A DNA stretch of 64,000 bases. It comes from Burkholderia arboris. GTDB lineage: Bacteria > Pseudomonadota > Gammaproteobacteria > Burkholderiales > Burkholderiaceae. Under the pieces are notes generated by a model. It worked only from the letters and a program-made list of their open reading frames with translations, ran no database searches and had not been told where the DNA came from. Position 1 is the first letter of the stretch, and every line of letters begins with the position of its first letter. This document shows, one piece after another, positions 16,947 to 25,448 of this stretch. Position numbers and translations under genes: made by a program. Location of the stretch: NCBI RefSeq assembly GCF_902499125.1, contig NZ_CABVPX010000029.1, positions 34,104 to 98,103 on the forward strand. The letters are read 5' to 3'.

Positions 16947-18124
16947 GTGGGCTGCCCCGCATACGGATGAATGGTGACGCCGGCGACGACGCGGTTGACC
17001 GTGCCGGACGCGCTCGGGTTGTCGGGCGTGAGCCCGAGCCGCAGCGACGCAAGCAGCGCGAAGCACTGCGCGAGGATCAGCGCGACGGGCGCGAGCGCGA
17101 GGTCGGGCAGGCCGGGCGGCAGCGGCACCGTCAGGTCGTCGTCGGACGGCGGCAGCGTCCCGGTGGTGCCCGCGCCGTCGGCTGCCGCGACGCCGATCGA
17201 CAGTATGCCGGCCGCGCGGTTTTCGCGCCGCAGTTCGCGCAGCAGGTCGAGATCGTAGCGGCGCGTATGCGGATCGCCGGACAGCAGCACGACGACGAGC
17301 GTGCGTTCGTCGAGGAACGTCTTCGGGCCGTGCCGGAAGCCGAGCGGCGATTCGGCCATCGCGACGATCAGCCCGTCGGTCAGTTCCAGCAGCTTCAGCG
17401 CGGCTTCGCGCGCGAGCCCGAGCAGCGCGCCGCTGCCGAGATACACGACGCGCTCGGGCAACTGCCGCACGTGCGCGGCGATGCGCGACGCCTGTTCGCG
17501 CAGCAGCGTGCGCGCGGCGTCGGCCAGCGGCCCGACCGGCATGCCGGCCACGCCGAACGCCCAGGCCGCACCGAGCAGCATGCCGCTGAAACTGGACGTC
17601 ATCGCGAACGCCTGATCGTGCGTCGCCTCCGGCAGCAGCACGACGTGCGCGCGCGGATGCGTACCGAGGCGGCGGTTCAGCAAGCCGTCGGCCGCGCATG
17701 TAAAGACGAGATGGCGGCAACCGTCGACGAAGCGGTCCGCGAGGTCGACGGCCGCGACGCTTTCGGGGCTGTTGCCCGAGCGCGCGAACGAGACCAGCAG
17801 CGTCGGCACGCCAGGCTGCAGCGTGTCGCCGGGATTCGCGACGATGTCGGTGGTGGCCACCGCTTCGACGCGGCCGCCGAAGCGGTGCCGCAGCGCGGGC
17901 ACGAGGCACTGTCCGATGAACGCCGAACTGCCGGCGCCCGTCAGGACGATGCGCAGGCGCACGTCGGCGAGCAGTGGCGCAAGAAACGCGTCGAGCGCCG
18001 CGCGTTGCGCGTCGACGACGGCATGCACGTCGGGCCAGACGTCGGGTTGCTGGGCGATTTCGCGGGCCGTGTGAGCGGCGTGGCGGCGGGTGAGGTCGGC
18101 GGGATCGAGGTCGAGAAATTCCAT
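16943..18124 (-). CDS. agaS: AgaS-like galactosamine-6-phosphate deaminase/isomerase (SIS domains)
   Basis: A 393-residue protein with two SIS sugar-isomerase domains. The first holds LTGAGSSAFIGQ and VSFARSGNSPES, the second VYLGSGALLGLAREAALKLLELTDG and the ESPLGFRHGPKTFLDE motif characteristic of AgaS. AgaS converts D-galactosamine-6-phosphate to D-tagatose-6-phosphate and ammonia. It lies 22 bases after kbaZ and overlaps the kinase gene by four bases, so the order gives a direct kinase-deaminase pair. GlmS-type isomerases have a glutaminase domain, which is absent here. Confidence 0.88.
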   Translation of the reverse strand: MEFLDLDPADLTRRHAAHTAREIAQQPDVWPDVHAVVDAQRAALDAFLAPLLADVRLRIVLTGAGSSAFIGQCLVPALRHRFGGRVEAVATTDIVANPGDTLQPGVPTLLVSFARSGNSPESVAAVDLADRFVDGCRHLVFTCAADGLLNRRLGTHPRAHVVLLPEATHDQAFAMTSSFSGMLLGAAWAFGVAGMPVGPLADAARTLLREQASRIAAHVRQLPERVVYLGSGALLGLAREAALKLLELTDGLIVAMAESPLGFRHGPKTFLDERTLVVVLLSGDPHTRRYDLDLLRELRRENRAAGILSIGVAAADGAGTTGTLPPSDDDLTVPLPPGLPDLALAPVALILAQCFALLASLRLGLTPDNPSASGTVNRVVAGVTIHPYAGQPT

Positions 18125-18146
18125 GAGCAGATCTGAGGAGAGTCGG

Positions 18147-19442
18147 TCACGCGGCACACGCGTGAAGATACGGACGGACGGCCGCGGCCGTGCCGTCTTG
18201 CAACAATGCGCTCGCACGCAGGTCGAGCCGCCCTTCGCGGACGGCCTCGTACTGGCGCGGCAGATGCTGGCTGATCAGCGTGAGCGGCGGCGGCGCTGCA
18301 TCGAGGCGCGCGAGCAGGTCGGCGCACGCGCGCTGCACGACCGGGTGGGTCCAGTAGTAGCGGATGCGGTCGCTCAGGCTGTACGCGAGGTCGAGTTCGA
18401 GCTGTGCGCCGGCCGCGTAGTAGTCGCGCCAATGCGCGGGTTCGTTGCGCATCACGCCGAGCACGGTCGCGATGAAGCCGTCGTCGCCGCCGAGCCATTC
18501 GCGCTCGATCGCGGCGAGCGCCCACAGCGTTTCGCGCATCGCGAAGGTCACGCCGGGGCCCACCTTCAGGATCGCGAAGTGATCGCGTGCCAGTTGCGCG
18601 AGATTGTCGGGCGTCTGGTAGTCGGTCGAATGCGCTTCGAAGACCAGCGCGGGTTCGCGTTCGATGAACGCGCTCAGCGCACGCGCGTTACCGGCGTCGT
18701 AGTCGATGACCTTGTGATGATCGAACTCGACACCGGGCTGCACGACCATCGCGATCACGCGCGACCACGTATCGTCGAGGCCGGCGCGCGCGAATGCGTC
18801 GCGATGCAGCGCCAGCGTCGAGGCGGCCGCGCCGGGCGCGGTGACCGCCAGCGTATCGAGCGTCTCGTGCGCGCCGCCGGGCACCGGCACCTCGGTGCCG
18901 ATCACGTAGACGGGCGCCTCGCCGCGCGGCGAGCCGGCCGCCCACGCCGCCTCGGCGGCGCGGCACAGGCGCACGGCGCGCGCGGCGATCTCGGGCTCGG
19001 GCAGCGGCGACGGATCGTCCGCGCACGACATCGAGCAGTCGAGATGCAGCTTGCGGAAGCCGGCCGCCACGTATTGCGCGACCATCGTCTCGGCCTTGTC
19101 CATTGCTTGCGCGGCCGGCAGCCGGCGCCATGGGTTCGGGCCGAGATGGTCGCCGCCGAGCAGGATCGCATCGGGGCTCACGCGTTCGCGTGCGGCGATG
19201 TCGAGCACGTGGCGGCGGAAGTCGTGCGGCGTCATGCCCGTATAGCCGCCGTCCTGGTTGACCTGGTTGCAGGTGGCTTCGATCAGTGCAGGGCGCTCGC
19301 GCGCCGCGCATTCGCGCAGCGCCGCGGCGATCGCGACCGGATGCGCGGAGCATACGGACGGGATGCCGATCGCGGGTACGCCGTGCGGCGCGCGACGCGG
19401 TGCCTGTTTGTGGCGGCGGACGAGATCGAGCAGATAGTTCAT
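18147..19442 (-). CDS. kbaZ: KbaZ/GatZ/AgaZ family protein (tagatose phosphate metabolism)
   Basis: A 431-residue TIM-barrel protein of the GatZ/KbaZ family, the usual length. Signatures include EATCNQVNQDGGYTGMTP, ILLGGDHLGPNPWR and FRKLHLDCSMSCADD. In enteric bacteria this protein is the non-catalytic partner of the class II tagatose-1,6-bisphosphate aldolase GatY/KbaY. In Shewanella the homologue AgaZ was proposed to phosphorylate tagatose-6-phosphate. No KbaY/GatY gene is present here, so the kinase-like reading or a distant aldolase must be considered. The ATG overlaps the transporter stop. Confidence 0.86.
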   Translation of the reverse strand: MNYLLDLVRRHKQAPRRAPHGVPAIGIPSVCSAHPVAIAAALRECAARERPALIEATCNQVNQDGGYTGMTPHDFRRHVLDIAARERVSPDAILLGGDHLGPNPWRRLPAAQAMDKAETMVAQYVAAGFRKLHLDCSMSCADDPSPLPEPEIAARAVRLCRAAEAAWAAGSPRGEAPVYVIGTEVPVPGGAHETLDTLAVTAPGAAASTLALHRDAFARAGLDDTWSRVIAMVVQPGVEFDHHKVIDYDAGNARALSAFIEREPALVFEAHSTDYQTPDNLAQLARDHFAILKVGPGVTFAMRETLWALAAIEREWLGGDDGFIATVLGVMRNEPAHWRDYYAAGAQLELDLAYSLSDRIRYYWTHPVVQRACADLLARLDAAPPPLTLISQHLPRQYEAVREGRLDLRASALLQDGTAAAVRPYLHACAA

Positions 19443-20341
19443 GCCGATTCCCCCGCCGCGCCGGTCGCCGCCGCGCTTTCCGGCTGCAGCGCGAGCAGCA
19501 GCGCGGCCAGCAGCGCCAGCGCGATGCCCGTCAGCTTGCTGCCGGTCGGCGTCGTGCCGGTGACGGCCATCGAGATCACCGACGTCAGCAGCGGCGCGCC
19601 CGCGTTGACGAGCGGCGACACGACGATCGCCTTGCCGAAGCGGAACGCGTACACGAGCGTCAGCGCGCCGATCGCATTCAGCACCTGGATCACGGCCGCG
19701 AGCCCCGGGCCGTTGAGCCCGTAGTTGATCGTGCGGCCGAAGTCGGTCATCCACAGCGCGAACGGCACGCAGAGCAGGCCCGTCAGCGCCATGTAGAAGA
19801 AGATCGATTCCGCGTCCATCGTCGCGTTCGCGATCTTGATGAAATACGCCTGCAGCCCCCACGCGACGAGCACCAGCAGCGCGAGCGCGAACCACAGCCC
19901 GAACCGGGCGGGCCCCTGGCCCGACTGGAAATCGAACAGCGGCAGCGAGCACAGCGCGAGCAGGATGCCGGCCACGCCGAGCTTGCCCGTGCGTTCGCGC
20001 AGCAGCAGGAACGACAGCGCGATCGTCAGCGCCGGCGACAGCGACACGATCGGGAACACGAGATACGGCGGCCCCGATTCGACCGCACGGAACAGCAGCA
20101 TCTGTCCGCCGGCGCCGAGCAGCCCGATGGCGAGCCCGAGAGCCAGCGACCGGCCGTCGTGCCGCACGCGCCAGCCGGCGCGTCCGAGCGCGACCAGCGC
20201 GGGCGGAATCATCGTGAACGCCCAGACCACGTAGATCAGCGTATCGGGGAAGCCCTGCTCGGCGGGCAAGCCGGTGAATGCGCCCCACACGCCCCACAGC
20301 AGGGTTGTGACGAGCGCGTGAACGAGCCAGTTGTTTTGCAT
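19439..20341 (-). CDS. EamA/DMT-superfamily transporter
   Basis: A 300-residue inner-membrane protein with about ten hydrophobic segments, beginning MQNNWLVHALVTTLLWGVWGAF. This is the layout of the drug/metabolite transporter superfamily with two EamA repeats. First gene of the leftward operon; it overlaps kbaZ by four bases. By context it probably imports the amino sugar or galactoside released outside the cell, replacing the phosphotransferase system of enteric aga operons. DMT transporters are more often exporters, so direction is an inference. Confidence 0.82.
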   Translation of the reverse strand: MQNNWLVHALVTTLLWGVWGAFTGLPAEQGFPDTLIYVVWAFTMIPPALVALGRAGWRVRHDGRSLALGLAIGLLGAGGQMLLFRAVESGPPYLVFPIVSLSPALTIALSFLLLRERTGKLGVAGILLALCSLPLFDFQSGQGPARFGLWFALALLVLVAWGLQAYFIKIANATMDAESIFFYMALTGLLCVPFALWMTDFGRTINYGLNGPGLAAVIQVLNAIGALTLVYAFRFGKAIVVSPLVNAGAPLLTSVISMAVTGTTPTGSKLTGIALALLAALLLALQPESAAATGAAGESA

Positions 20342-20350
20342 CGGTCGCGT

Positions 20351-20389
20351 CTTTCGAAGTAGGTTCAAATCCGTCGAATGCTTTCGTTT
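20351..20389. promoter_or_regulatory. additional CTTTCG-type half-sites before the transporter
   Basis: CTTTCG at 20351-20356 and CTTTCGTTT at 20381-20389 repeat the core of the large inverted repeat at 20491-20542. They lie 10-50 bases upstream of the leftward operon start, a position suited to repression. They are single half-sites, so support is moderate. Confidence 0.4.
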
Positions 20390-20490
20390 GTTGCCATGTG
20401 AAGCGAAATCGGAGGCTTTCGGCGGGCCGTCCCGACGACGGATCAGCAAAAAATAGCAGAATTACGTGCCGGGAGCCGCCAATCTATGGG

Positions 20491-20542
20491 CTTTCGATTT
20501 CTTTCGTTATTAGTGTAAACCACAAACGAAAGAAATCGAAAG
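20491..20542. promoter_or_regulatory. AgaR-like operator: perfect 18-base inverted repeat
   Basis: CTTTCGATTTCTTTCGTT (20491-20508) and its exact complement AACGAAAGAAATCGAAAG (20525-20542) flank 16 bases. Each arm contains two CTTTCG units, resembling the TTTCRTTTC core of the DeoR-family AgaR operator known from E. coli. It lies between the divergent transporter-kbaZ-agaS-kinase-deoR operon and the alpha-galactosidase gene, so one regulator could control both. Confidence 0.7.
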
Positions 20543-20612
20543 ATGAACTAGATTGCCGATCTGCGCGAGGCGGATGCGTCGGCGCACGGCCCTTCTTCAC
20601 GAGGAACTCCGT

Positions 20613-20708
20613 ATGAACGCTTGTTTTTCCTTTCGATTTCTCTCGCCCGTCCGGCTGGCCGGCAGGCCGGCGCGGCGCATGCCGCTTCGCCGCGAGGTGC
20701 GCCAATGA
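20613..20708 (+). CDS. 31-codon leader ORF overlapping the alpha-galactosidase start
   Basis: GAGGA at 20601-20605 is well spaced before the ATG at 20613. The frame encodes 31 residues (MNACFSFRFLSPVRL then an Arg-rich tail) and ends in a TGA overlapping the next ATG as ATGA at 20705-20708. This is the arrangement of a translationally coupled leader peptide. A CTTTCGATTTCTCTCG half-operator lies inside it. It could be chance, but ribosome binding site, ATG and overlap all fit. Confidence 0.45.
   Translation: MNACFSFRFLSPVRLAGRPARRMPLRREVRQ
20630..20645. promoter_or_regulatory. extra AgaR-like half-site
   Basis: CTTTCGATTTCTCTCG repeats the left arm of the operator at 20491-20508 with one change in 16 bases, about 140 bases further downstream and inside the leader region of the alpha-galactosidase gene. 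It may be an auxiliary operator allowing looping by a tetrameric repressor. Confidence 0.45.
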
Positions 20709-22840
20709 CCACCCGGCGCGCGTTCGTGCAGTGGCTGGCCGCCGGCGCGGCGAGCCCGATCCTGGTCGGCGTCGGCGTGCGCGATGCACACGGCGGCGAA
20801 CCGCAGCGCGTTGCGCTGCGTGACGACCGGCTCGTGATCGAGTTCGACCCGGCGATGCGCAGCCGGCTGGCCGTGCGCCGCGGCGGCGGCACGCGCGCAC
20901 TGACCCGGTTCGATGCGAGCGAGACGCTCGAACAGCTGATCGGTCCGGCGCCGGCGCCGACCTCGGACGGCCCCGCGCCCGACACGCGGCCGGTGCGGAC
21001 GATCGACCGCTTCGCGATCGTCGATGCCGCGCATGCCGACGTCTCGACCGTGTTCGGCGCGGGGCGGCAATTGCGGCTGGTCGGGCGCTCGGCGAACGGT
21101 TTCGAGAAGACGGTGCGCATCACGCTGCTCGAAGCGCGGCCGGGTGTTGCGCTGATCGACACGCAGTTCCGCAACGTCGGCACACAGGCGACCGACATCC
21201 GCGCATGGAACGTCGGTGCGCACCGGCTGCTGCCGGCCGCCGCCGGCGCGGGCGGCTACTGGACCTATTCGGGCGCGAGCCATGCGGACCGGCGCGACTG
21301 GGTGCAGCCGGTGAAGGCCGGCTTCGACCAGCGCAATTTCATGGGCATGAACGCATCGGATTACGGCGGCGGCACGCCGGTCGTCGACGTGTGGCGGCGC
21401 GATCAGGGCATCGCGCTCGGCCATCTCGATACCGTGCCGCGCCTGGTGTCGCTGCCGGTGAAGGCGGTGCGCAACGAAGTGACGCTCGGCCTGCGCGGCG
21501 AGAAGACGGTCACGCTCGCACCGGGCGCGACGCTCGATGCGCCGACCGCGTTCGTGATGCTGCACGACGGCGACTATTTCGTTGCGCTCGACACGTACCG
21601 GCAGATGATGGGCGCGCAGGGCTTTCATTCGCCGCAGCCGCCGGCGAGCGCCTACGAGCCGATCTGGTGCGCGTGGGGCTACGAGCGCCAGTTCAGCCTC
21701 GACTACGTGCGTGCCACGTTGCCGAAGGTGCGGGAACTCGGCTTCAAATGGGCGGTGCTCGACGACGGCTGGCAACGGCGGACCGGCGACTGGGTGCCCG
21801 ACCGCGCGAAATTCCCGGCCGGCGACGCGGACATGAAGGCGCTCGTCGACGACATCCATGCAAGCGGGCAGAAGGCGCGGCTCTGGATCGCGCCGCTCGC
21901 GGTCGCGCCGGGCAGCGACGAGCTGCACGACCACACCGACATGCTGCTGCTCGACGCGGACGGCGCACCGCAGGCGATCACGTGGTGGAACAGCTTCTAC
22001 CTGTGCCCGGCCTACGAAAAGACGCAGGCGCATGTCGCCGCGCTCGTGAAGAAGGTGATCGGCGAGTGGGGCTTCGACGGAATGAAGATCGATGGCCAGC
22101 ACCTGAACGGCGTCGCGCCGTGCTACAACCCCGCGCACCGTCATGCGCGGCCGGAGGATTCGGTCGAGCATCTCGCGGATTTCTATCGCACGTTCCACGA
22201 CGCCGCGCATGCGGTCAAGCCGGACGCGGTCGTCGAAGTGTGCCCGTGCGGCACCGCGTACGCATTCCACAACATGCGTTACATCGACCAGGCGCCCGCG
22301 TCCGATCCGCTGTCGAGCTGGCAGGTGCGCCACAAGGGCAAGACGCTGAAGGCGCTGATGGGGGCGTCGTCCGCGTATGCGGGCGACCACGTCGAACTGA
22401 GCGACGGCGGCCGCGACTTCGCGTCGGCGGTGGGCGTCGGCGCCGTCATCTCGACGAAGTTCACGTGGCCGGTCGATCCGAAGCCGAAGGATTCGTTCCT
22501 GCTGACGCCCGAGCGCGAGCAGGCGTGGCGGCACTGGGTCGAGGTCTACAACGCGCACCGGCTTGCCGAGGGCCGCTATCGCGGCGAGCTGTACGACATC
22601 GCGTTCGACAAGCCCGAGGCGCACGTCGTGGAAAAGGACGGCGTGCTGCATTACGCGTTCTACGCCGACCGCTGGAGCGGCCCGGTCGCGCTGCGCGGCC
22701 TGCAGCCCGGCCGGTCGTACCGGATCGTCGATTACGCGAACGGCCATCGCGAGGTCGGCCGCATCGTGCCCGGGCATGACGCAATCGCATTGCGCTTCGA
22801 GCATGCGGCGCTGCTGCGCGCCGAGCCGCTCGACGCATGA
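20705..22840 (+). CDS. GH36-type alpha-galactosidase / alpha-galactosaminidase
   Basis: Glycoside hydrolase of 711 residues with an N-terminal beta-sandwich and a TIM-barrel melibiase domain. The barrel begins at YEPIWCAWGYERQFS; VLDDGWQRR is the substrate loop, the nucleophile is probably D463 in GMKIDGQH and the acid/base candidate is D534. The N-terminus (TTRRAFVQWLAAG, then DAHGGEP) looks like a Tat-type signal peptide, so the enzyme is periplasmic or secreted. GAGG at 20694-20697 supports the ATG at 20705. The family cleaves alpha-galactosides; next to AgaS and GH114, an alpha-linked (N-acetyl)galactosamine substrate is an attractive alternative. Confidence 0.85.
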   Translation: MTTRRAFVQWLAAGAASPILVGVGVRDAHGGEPQRVALRDDRLVIEFDPAMRSRLAVRRGGGTRALTRFDASETLEQLIGPAPAPTSDGPAPDTRPVRTIDRFAIVDAAHADVSTVFGAGRQLRLVGRSANGFEKTVRITLLEARPGVALIDTQFRNVGTQATDIRAWNVGAHRLLPAAAGAGGYWTYSGASHADRRDWVQPVKAGFDQRNFMGMNASDYGGGTPVVDVWRRDQGIALGHLDTVPRLVSLPVKAVRNEVTLGLRGEKTVTLAPGATLDAPTAFVMLHDGDYFVALDTYRQMMGAQGFHSPQPPASAYEPIWCAWGYERQFSLDYVRATLPKVRELGFKWAVLDDGWQRRTGDWVPDRAKFPAGDADMKALVDDIHASGQKARLWIAPLAVAPGSDELHDHTDMLLLDADGAPQAITWWNSFYLCPAYEKTQAHVAALVKKVIGEWGFDGMKIDGQHLNGVAPCYNPAHRHARPEDSVEHLADFYRTFHDAAHAVKPDAVVEVCPCGTAYAFHNMRYIDQAPASDPLSSWQVRHKGKTLKALMGASSAYAGDHVELSDGGRDFASAVGVGAVISTKFTWPVDPKPKDSFLLTPEREQAWRHWVEVYNAHRLAEGRYRGELYDIAFDKPEAHVVEKDGVLHYAFYADRWSGPVALRGLQPGRSYRIVDYANGHREVGRIVPGHDAIALRFEHAALLRAEPLDA

Positions 22841-22956
22841 GTGTCACCCGGCATCACCGCGTACCACCGCTCGGCAGCGTTCATCGCCGGGCAACCGGCA
22901 GTTCCGCAACGTGTAGTTCCATTCGTCATTCCGATCCCTCCACTGGAGATGCTTCG

Positions 22957-23838
22957 ATGAAAAAGACCGTACGCAACCTTTCCTGTGTCGCGGCGCTCGC
23001 GCTGTGCGCATCGATCCTGCAGGCCTGCGGCGACGGGTCGTCCGACCCGTTGTCGGCCAAGGCCTTTGCCGCCCCGCCGCCGGCCGCTGCGGCGCCCGCG
23101 CGCGCCGCAGCGCACTGGGCACCCGCGGCGTCCGACACGTGGCAATGGCAGCTCAGGGGCAAGCTCAATACGTCGTACAACGTCGCGATCTACGACATCG
23201 ACCTGTTCGATACCGACCCGGCGACGATCGCGGCGCTCAAGCAGGCCGGGCGCAAGGTCGTCTGCTACTTCTCGGCGGGAAGTTCGGAGAACTGGCGGCC
23301 CGATTTCTCGAAGTTCAAGGAATCCGACCAGGGCAACAAGCTCGATGAATGGGAAGGCGAGCGCTGGCTCGACATCCGTTCGAGCAACGTGCGCGACATC
23401 ATGGTGGCCCGCCTCGATCGCGCGGTGGCGAAGGGGTGCGATGGCGTCGAGCCCGACAATGTCGACGGTTACGCGAACGACACCGGTTTCCCGCTGCAGG
23501 ACACCGACCAGTACGCGTTCAACGTGTTCATCGCGAACGAGGCGCACAAGCGCAACCTGGCGGTCGGGCTGAAGAACGACGTCGATCAGCTCGCGGCGCT
23601 CGAGCCGTCGTTCGATTTCGCGGTGAACGAGGAATGCAACGAGCAGAAGGAGTGCCCCGGCTACAAGGTGTTCACATCGAAGAACAAGCCGGTGCTGAAT
23701 GCCGAGTATGCGGGCAAGTACCGCACACCGAGCGGGCAACGCACGCTGTGCGATGCGGCGCGCGCGCTCAACATGCGCACGCTCGTGCTGGCGAAGAAGC
23801 TCGACGACAGCTACCGGTTCAGTTGCGACGCATCCTGA
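22957..23838 (+). CDS. GH114 lipoprotein (endo-alpha-1,4-polygalactosaminidase family)
   Basis: A 293-residue lipoprotein with a signal peptide ending SILQAC (lipidated Cys24) and an Ala/Pro-rich linker, then a TIM-barrel GH114 domain. Family signatures are DIDLFDTD, VVCYFSAGSSENWRPD at about 101-116, GERWLDIRS and GCDGVEPDNVDGY at 160-172 (acidic candidates D162, E165, D167, D170). Characterised GH114 enzymes cut alpha-1,4-linked galactosamine polymers, including fungal galactosaminogalactan. It lies 116 bases after the alpha-galactosidase gene, on the same strand, with GGAG before the ATG. This is the strongest pointer to the substrate of the locus. Confidence 0.87.
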   Translation: MKKTVRNLSCVAALALCASILQACGDGSSDPLSAKAFAAPPPAAAAPARAAAHWAPAASDTWQWQLRGKLNTSYNVAIYDIDLFDTDPATIAALKQAGRKVVCYFSAGSSENWRPDFSKFKESDQGNKLDEWEGERWLDIRSSNVRDIMVARLDRAVAKGCDGVEPDNVDGYANDTGFPLQDTDQYAFNVFIANEAHKRNLAVGLKNDVDQLAALEPSFDFAVNEECNEQKECPGYKVFTSKNKPVLNAEYAGKYRTPSGQRTLCDAARALNMRTLVLAKKLDDSYRFSCDAS

Positions 23839-24012
23839 TCGAGCCGTGCCCGTGGTAACGGGCGAACCTGTGTGACCGATGCTCGCGCGCGCACGCCACG
23901 TGCCCAGGCGTGCGCGCCGCGAGCGTCGCGATGCCGTGATCCGGCGCAGCGCACGACCGATGCCGCGCCGGTTTCCGTTCAAATCGATTCGCAGTACTTA
24001 TCCATAATCACG

Positions 24013-25140
24013 ATGAAAAATTCCATGCTGGTTGCAGGCGCTGCCTTAGCGGCTGCGCTTTCCGTTGCCGCGCGCGCAGAAAGCTCGGTCACGCTGTACG
24101 GCACGATCGATACGGGGATTGCCTACCTGAACCACGCGGAAGGCGGGAAGTCGCGCGTGTCGATGTCGTCGGGCGCGCTGTCGTCGAACGAGTGGGGGTT
24201 GACCGGCAACGAGGATCTCGGCGGCGGGATGAGCGCGATCTTCACGCTCGAGAACAATTTCGACGTCGCGACCGGCCAGCTCGATGAAGGGCGGCTGTTC
24301 GGTGCGAAAGCGTTCGTCGGCATCGCATCCGACAGGTGGGGCAAGCTGACCCTCGGCCGGCAGAACGATCCCGTGACGGATCTCGTGCAGCCGATCACGG
24401 CCGATGCGTTCAGCGGACTGTTCGCGCCGCCCGGCGACGTCGACAACTACGACAGCAGCGTGACGTTCAGCAACGCGGTCAAATGGACGAGTGCGACATG
24501 GCGCGGCGTGACGGTCGCGGCGATGGCCTCGCCGGGCGGCGTGGCCGGCGCGTCGGGGTCGGGACTCGCATATGCCGGTGCGGTCGGCTATGCGGACGGC
24601 CCGCTGAGCGCCGCGGCCGGCTATCTGCACGTCGACAACGGCAATGCGATCCGTTCGACGCGCGGCGTGACGTCGGCCGATGCGTTCTTCAAAAGCGCTG
24701 TCAGTCGTGCGTATGCGTCGGCCCGTTCGATCGGAATCGCGCGCGCCGGCGCGCAATATGCGATCGGCAACGTGACGGTCGGCGCGGCGTTCAGCTTCAG
24801 TGAATACCGCCCCGACGCGGCGTCGACGTTTGTGCAGGCGGAGCGCTACCGGAACGGTTCCGCGTTCGCGCAATGGCAAGCGCTGCCGTCGCTGCTGGCC
24901 ATCGTCGGCTACAACTTCACGTGGTCGGGCGGCGATTCGTCCGCGCGCTATCACCAGGTCAACGCAGGCGTCGACTATCTGCTGAGCAAGCGCACCGACC
25001 TCTATACGACCGTCGGCTACCAGCATGCGAGCGGTTTCAACGGGGCGGGGCCGGCCCAGGCCGTGATCGGGTCGTACAACGTCGATGCCGGCACGAATTC
25101 GCAACTGCTGGCGATCGTCGGCATCCGGCACCGGTTCTGA
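24013..25140 (+). CDS. Gram-negative porin associated with the glycosidase genes
   Basis: Outer-membrane porin of 375 residues. Signal peptide MKNSMLVAGAALAAALSVAARA is followed by ESSVTLYGTIDTG, and the last residues VGIRHRF end in the Phe sorting signal. It lies 175 bases after the GH114 gene on the same strand. Likely admits oligosaccharides released at the cell surface, if the locus works as proposed. There is no strong ribosome binding site before the ATG. Confidence 0.9.
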   Translation: MKNSMLVAGAALAAALSVAARAESSVTLYGTIDTGIAYLNHAEGGKSRVSMSSGALSSNEWGLTGNEDLGGGMSAIFTLENNFDVATGQLDEGRLFGAKAFVGIASDRWGKLTLGRQNDPVTDLVQPITADAFSGLFAPPGDVDNYDSSVTFSNAVKWTSATWRGVTVAAMASPGGVAGASGSGLAYAGAVGYADGPLSAAAGYLHVDNGNAIRSTRGVTSADAFFKSAVSRAYASARSIGIARAGAQYAIGNVTVGAAFSFSEYRPDAASTFVQAERYRNGSAFAQWQALPSLLAIVGYNFTWSGGDSSARYHQVNAGVDYLLSKRTDLYTTVGYQHASGFNGAGPAQAVIGSYNVDAGTNSQLLAIVGIRHRF

Positions 25141-25161
25141 GCCCGGCGGCCCGGCCGCGCG

Positions 25162-25383
25162 TTACTTCCGGCTTTTCAGGAACGTACGCCCTTCGGCAGT
25201 GATCGACGCGCCGGAGCGGCCGTGCGGGGGATGGCTGACGAACCCCGCGCTGACGAGCTCCCGCGCGATCGACCAGCCGAGCGCCGGCGCATCGCGGCCG
25301 TAGCGTACGTCGGCGAGGCGTTCGAGTGCCCAGATCGCGGAGGCCGACAGGTTAGGGGTGTTGGGCGTGAGCGTGTCGTTCAT
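25162..25383 (-). CDS. small hypothetical protein
   Basis: A 73-residue protein. After a short disordered start, residues 14-70 (IWALERLADVRYG ... GFVSHPPHGRSGASITAEGRTFL) suggest a small winged-helix-like fold, but no family was recognised. It is convergent with the porin, 21 bases away, and 65 bases downstream of the HPr-like gene on the same strand. Confidence 0.6.
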   Translation of the reverse strand: MNDTLTPNTPNLSASAIWALERLADVRYGRDAPALGWSIARELVSAGFVSHPPHGRSGASITAEGRTFLKSRK

Positions 25384-25448
25384 CGCTTCCTCGTGAAATG
25401 ACGTTTCGGGGTGGGCGGCACGCGGCCGCGGGATCGGCGGCGCAAGCG

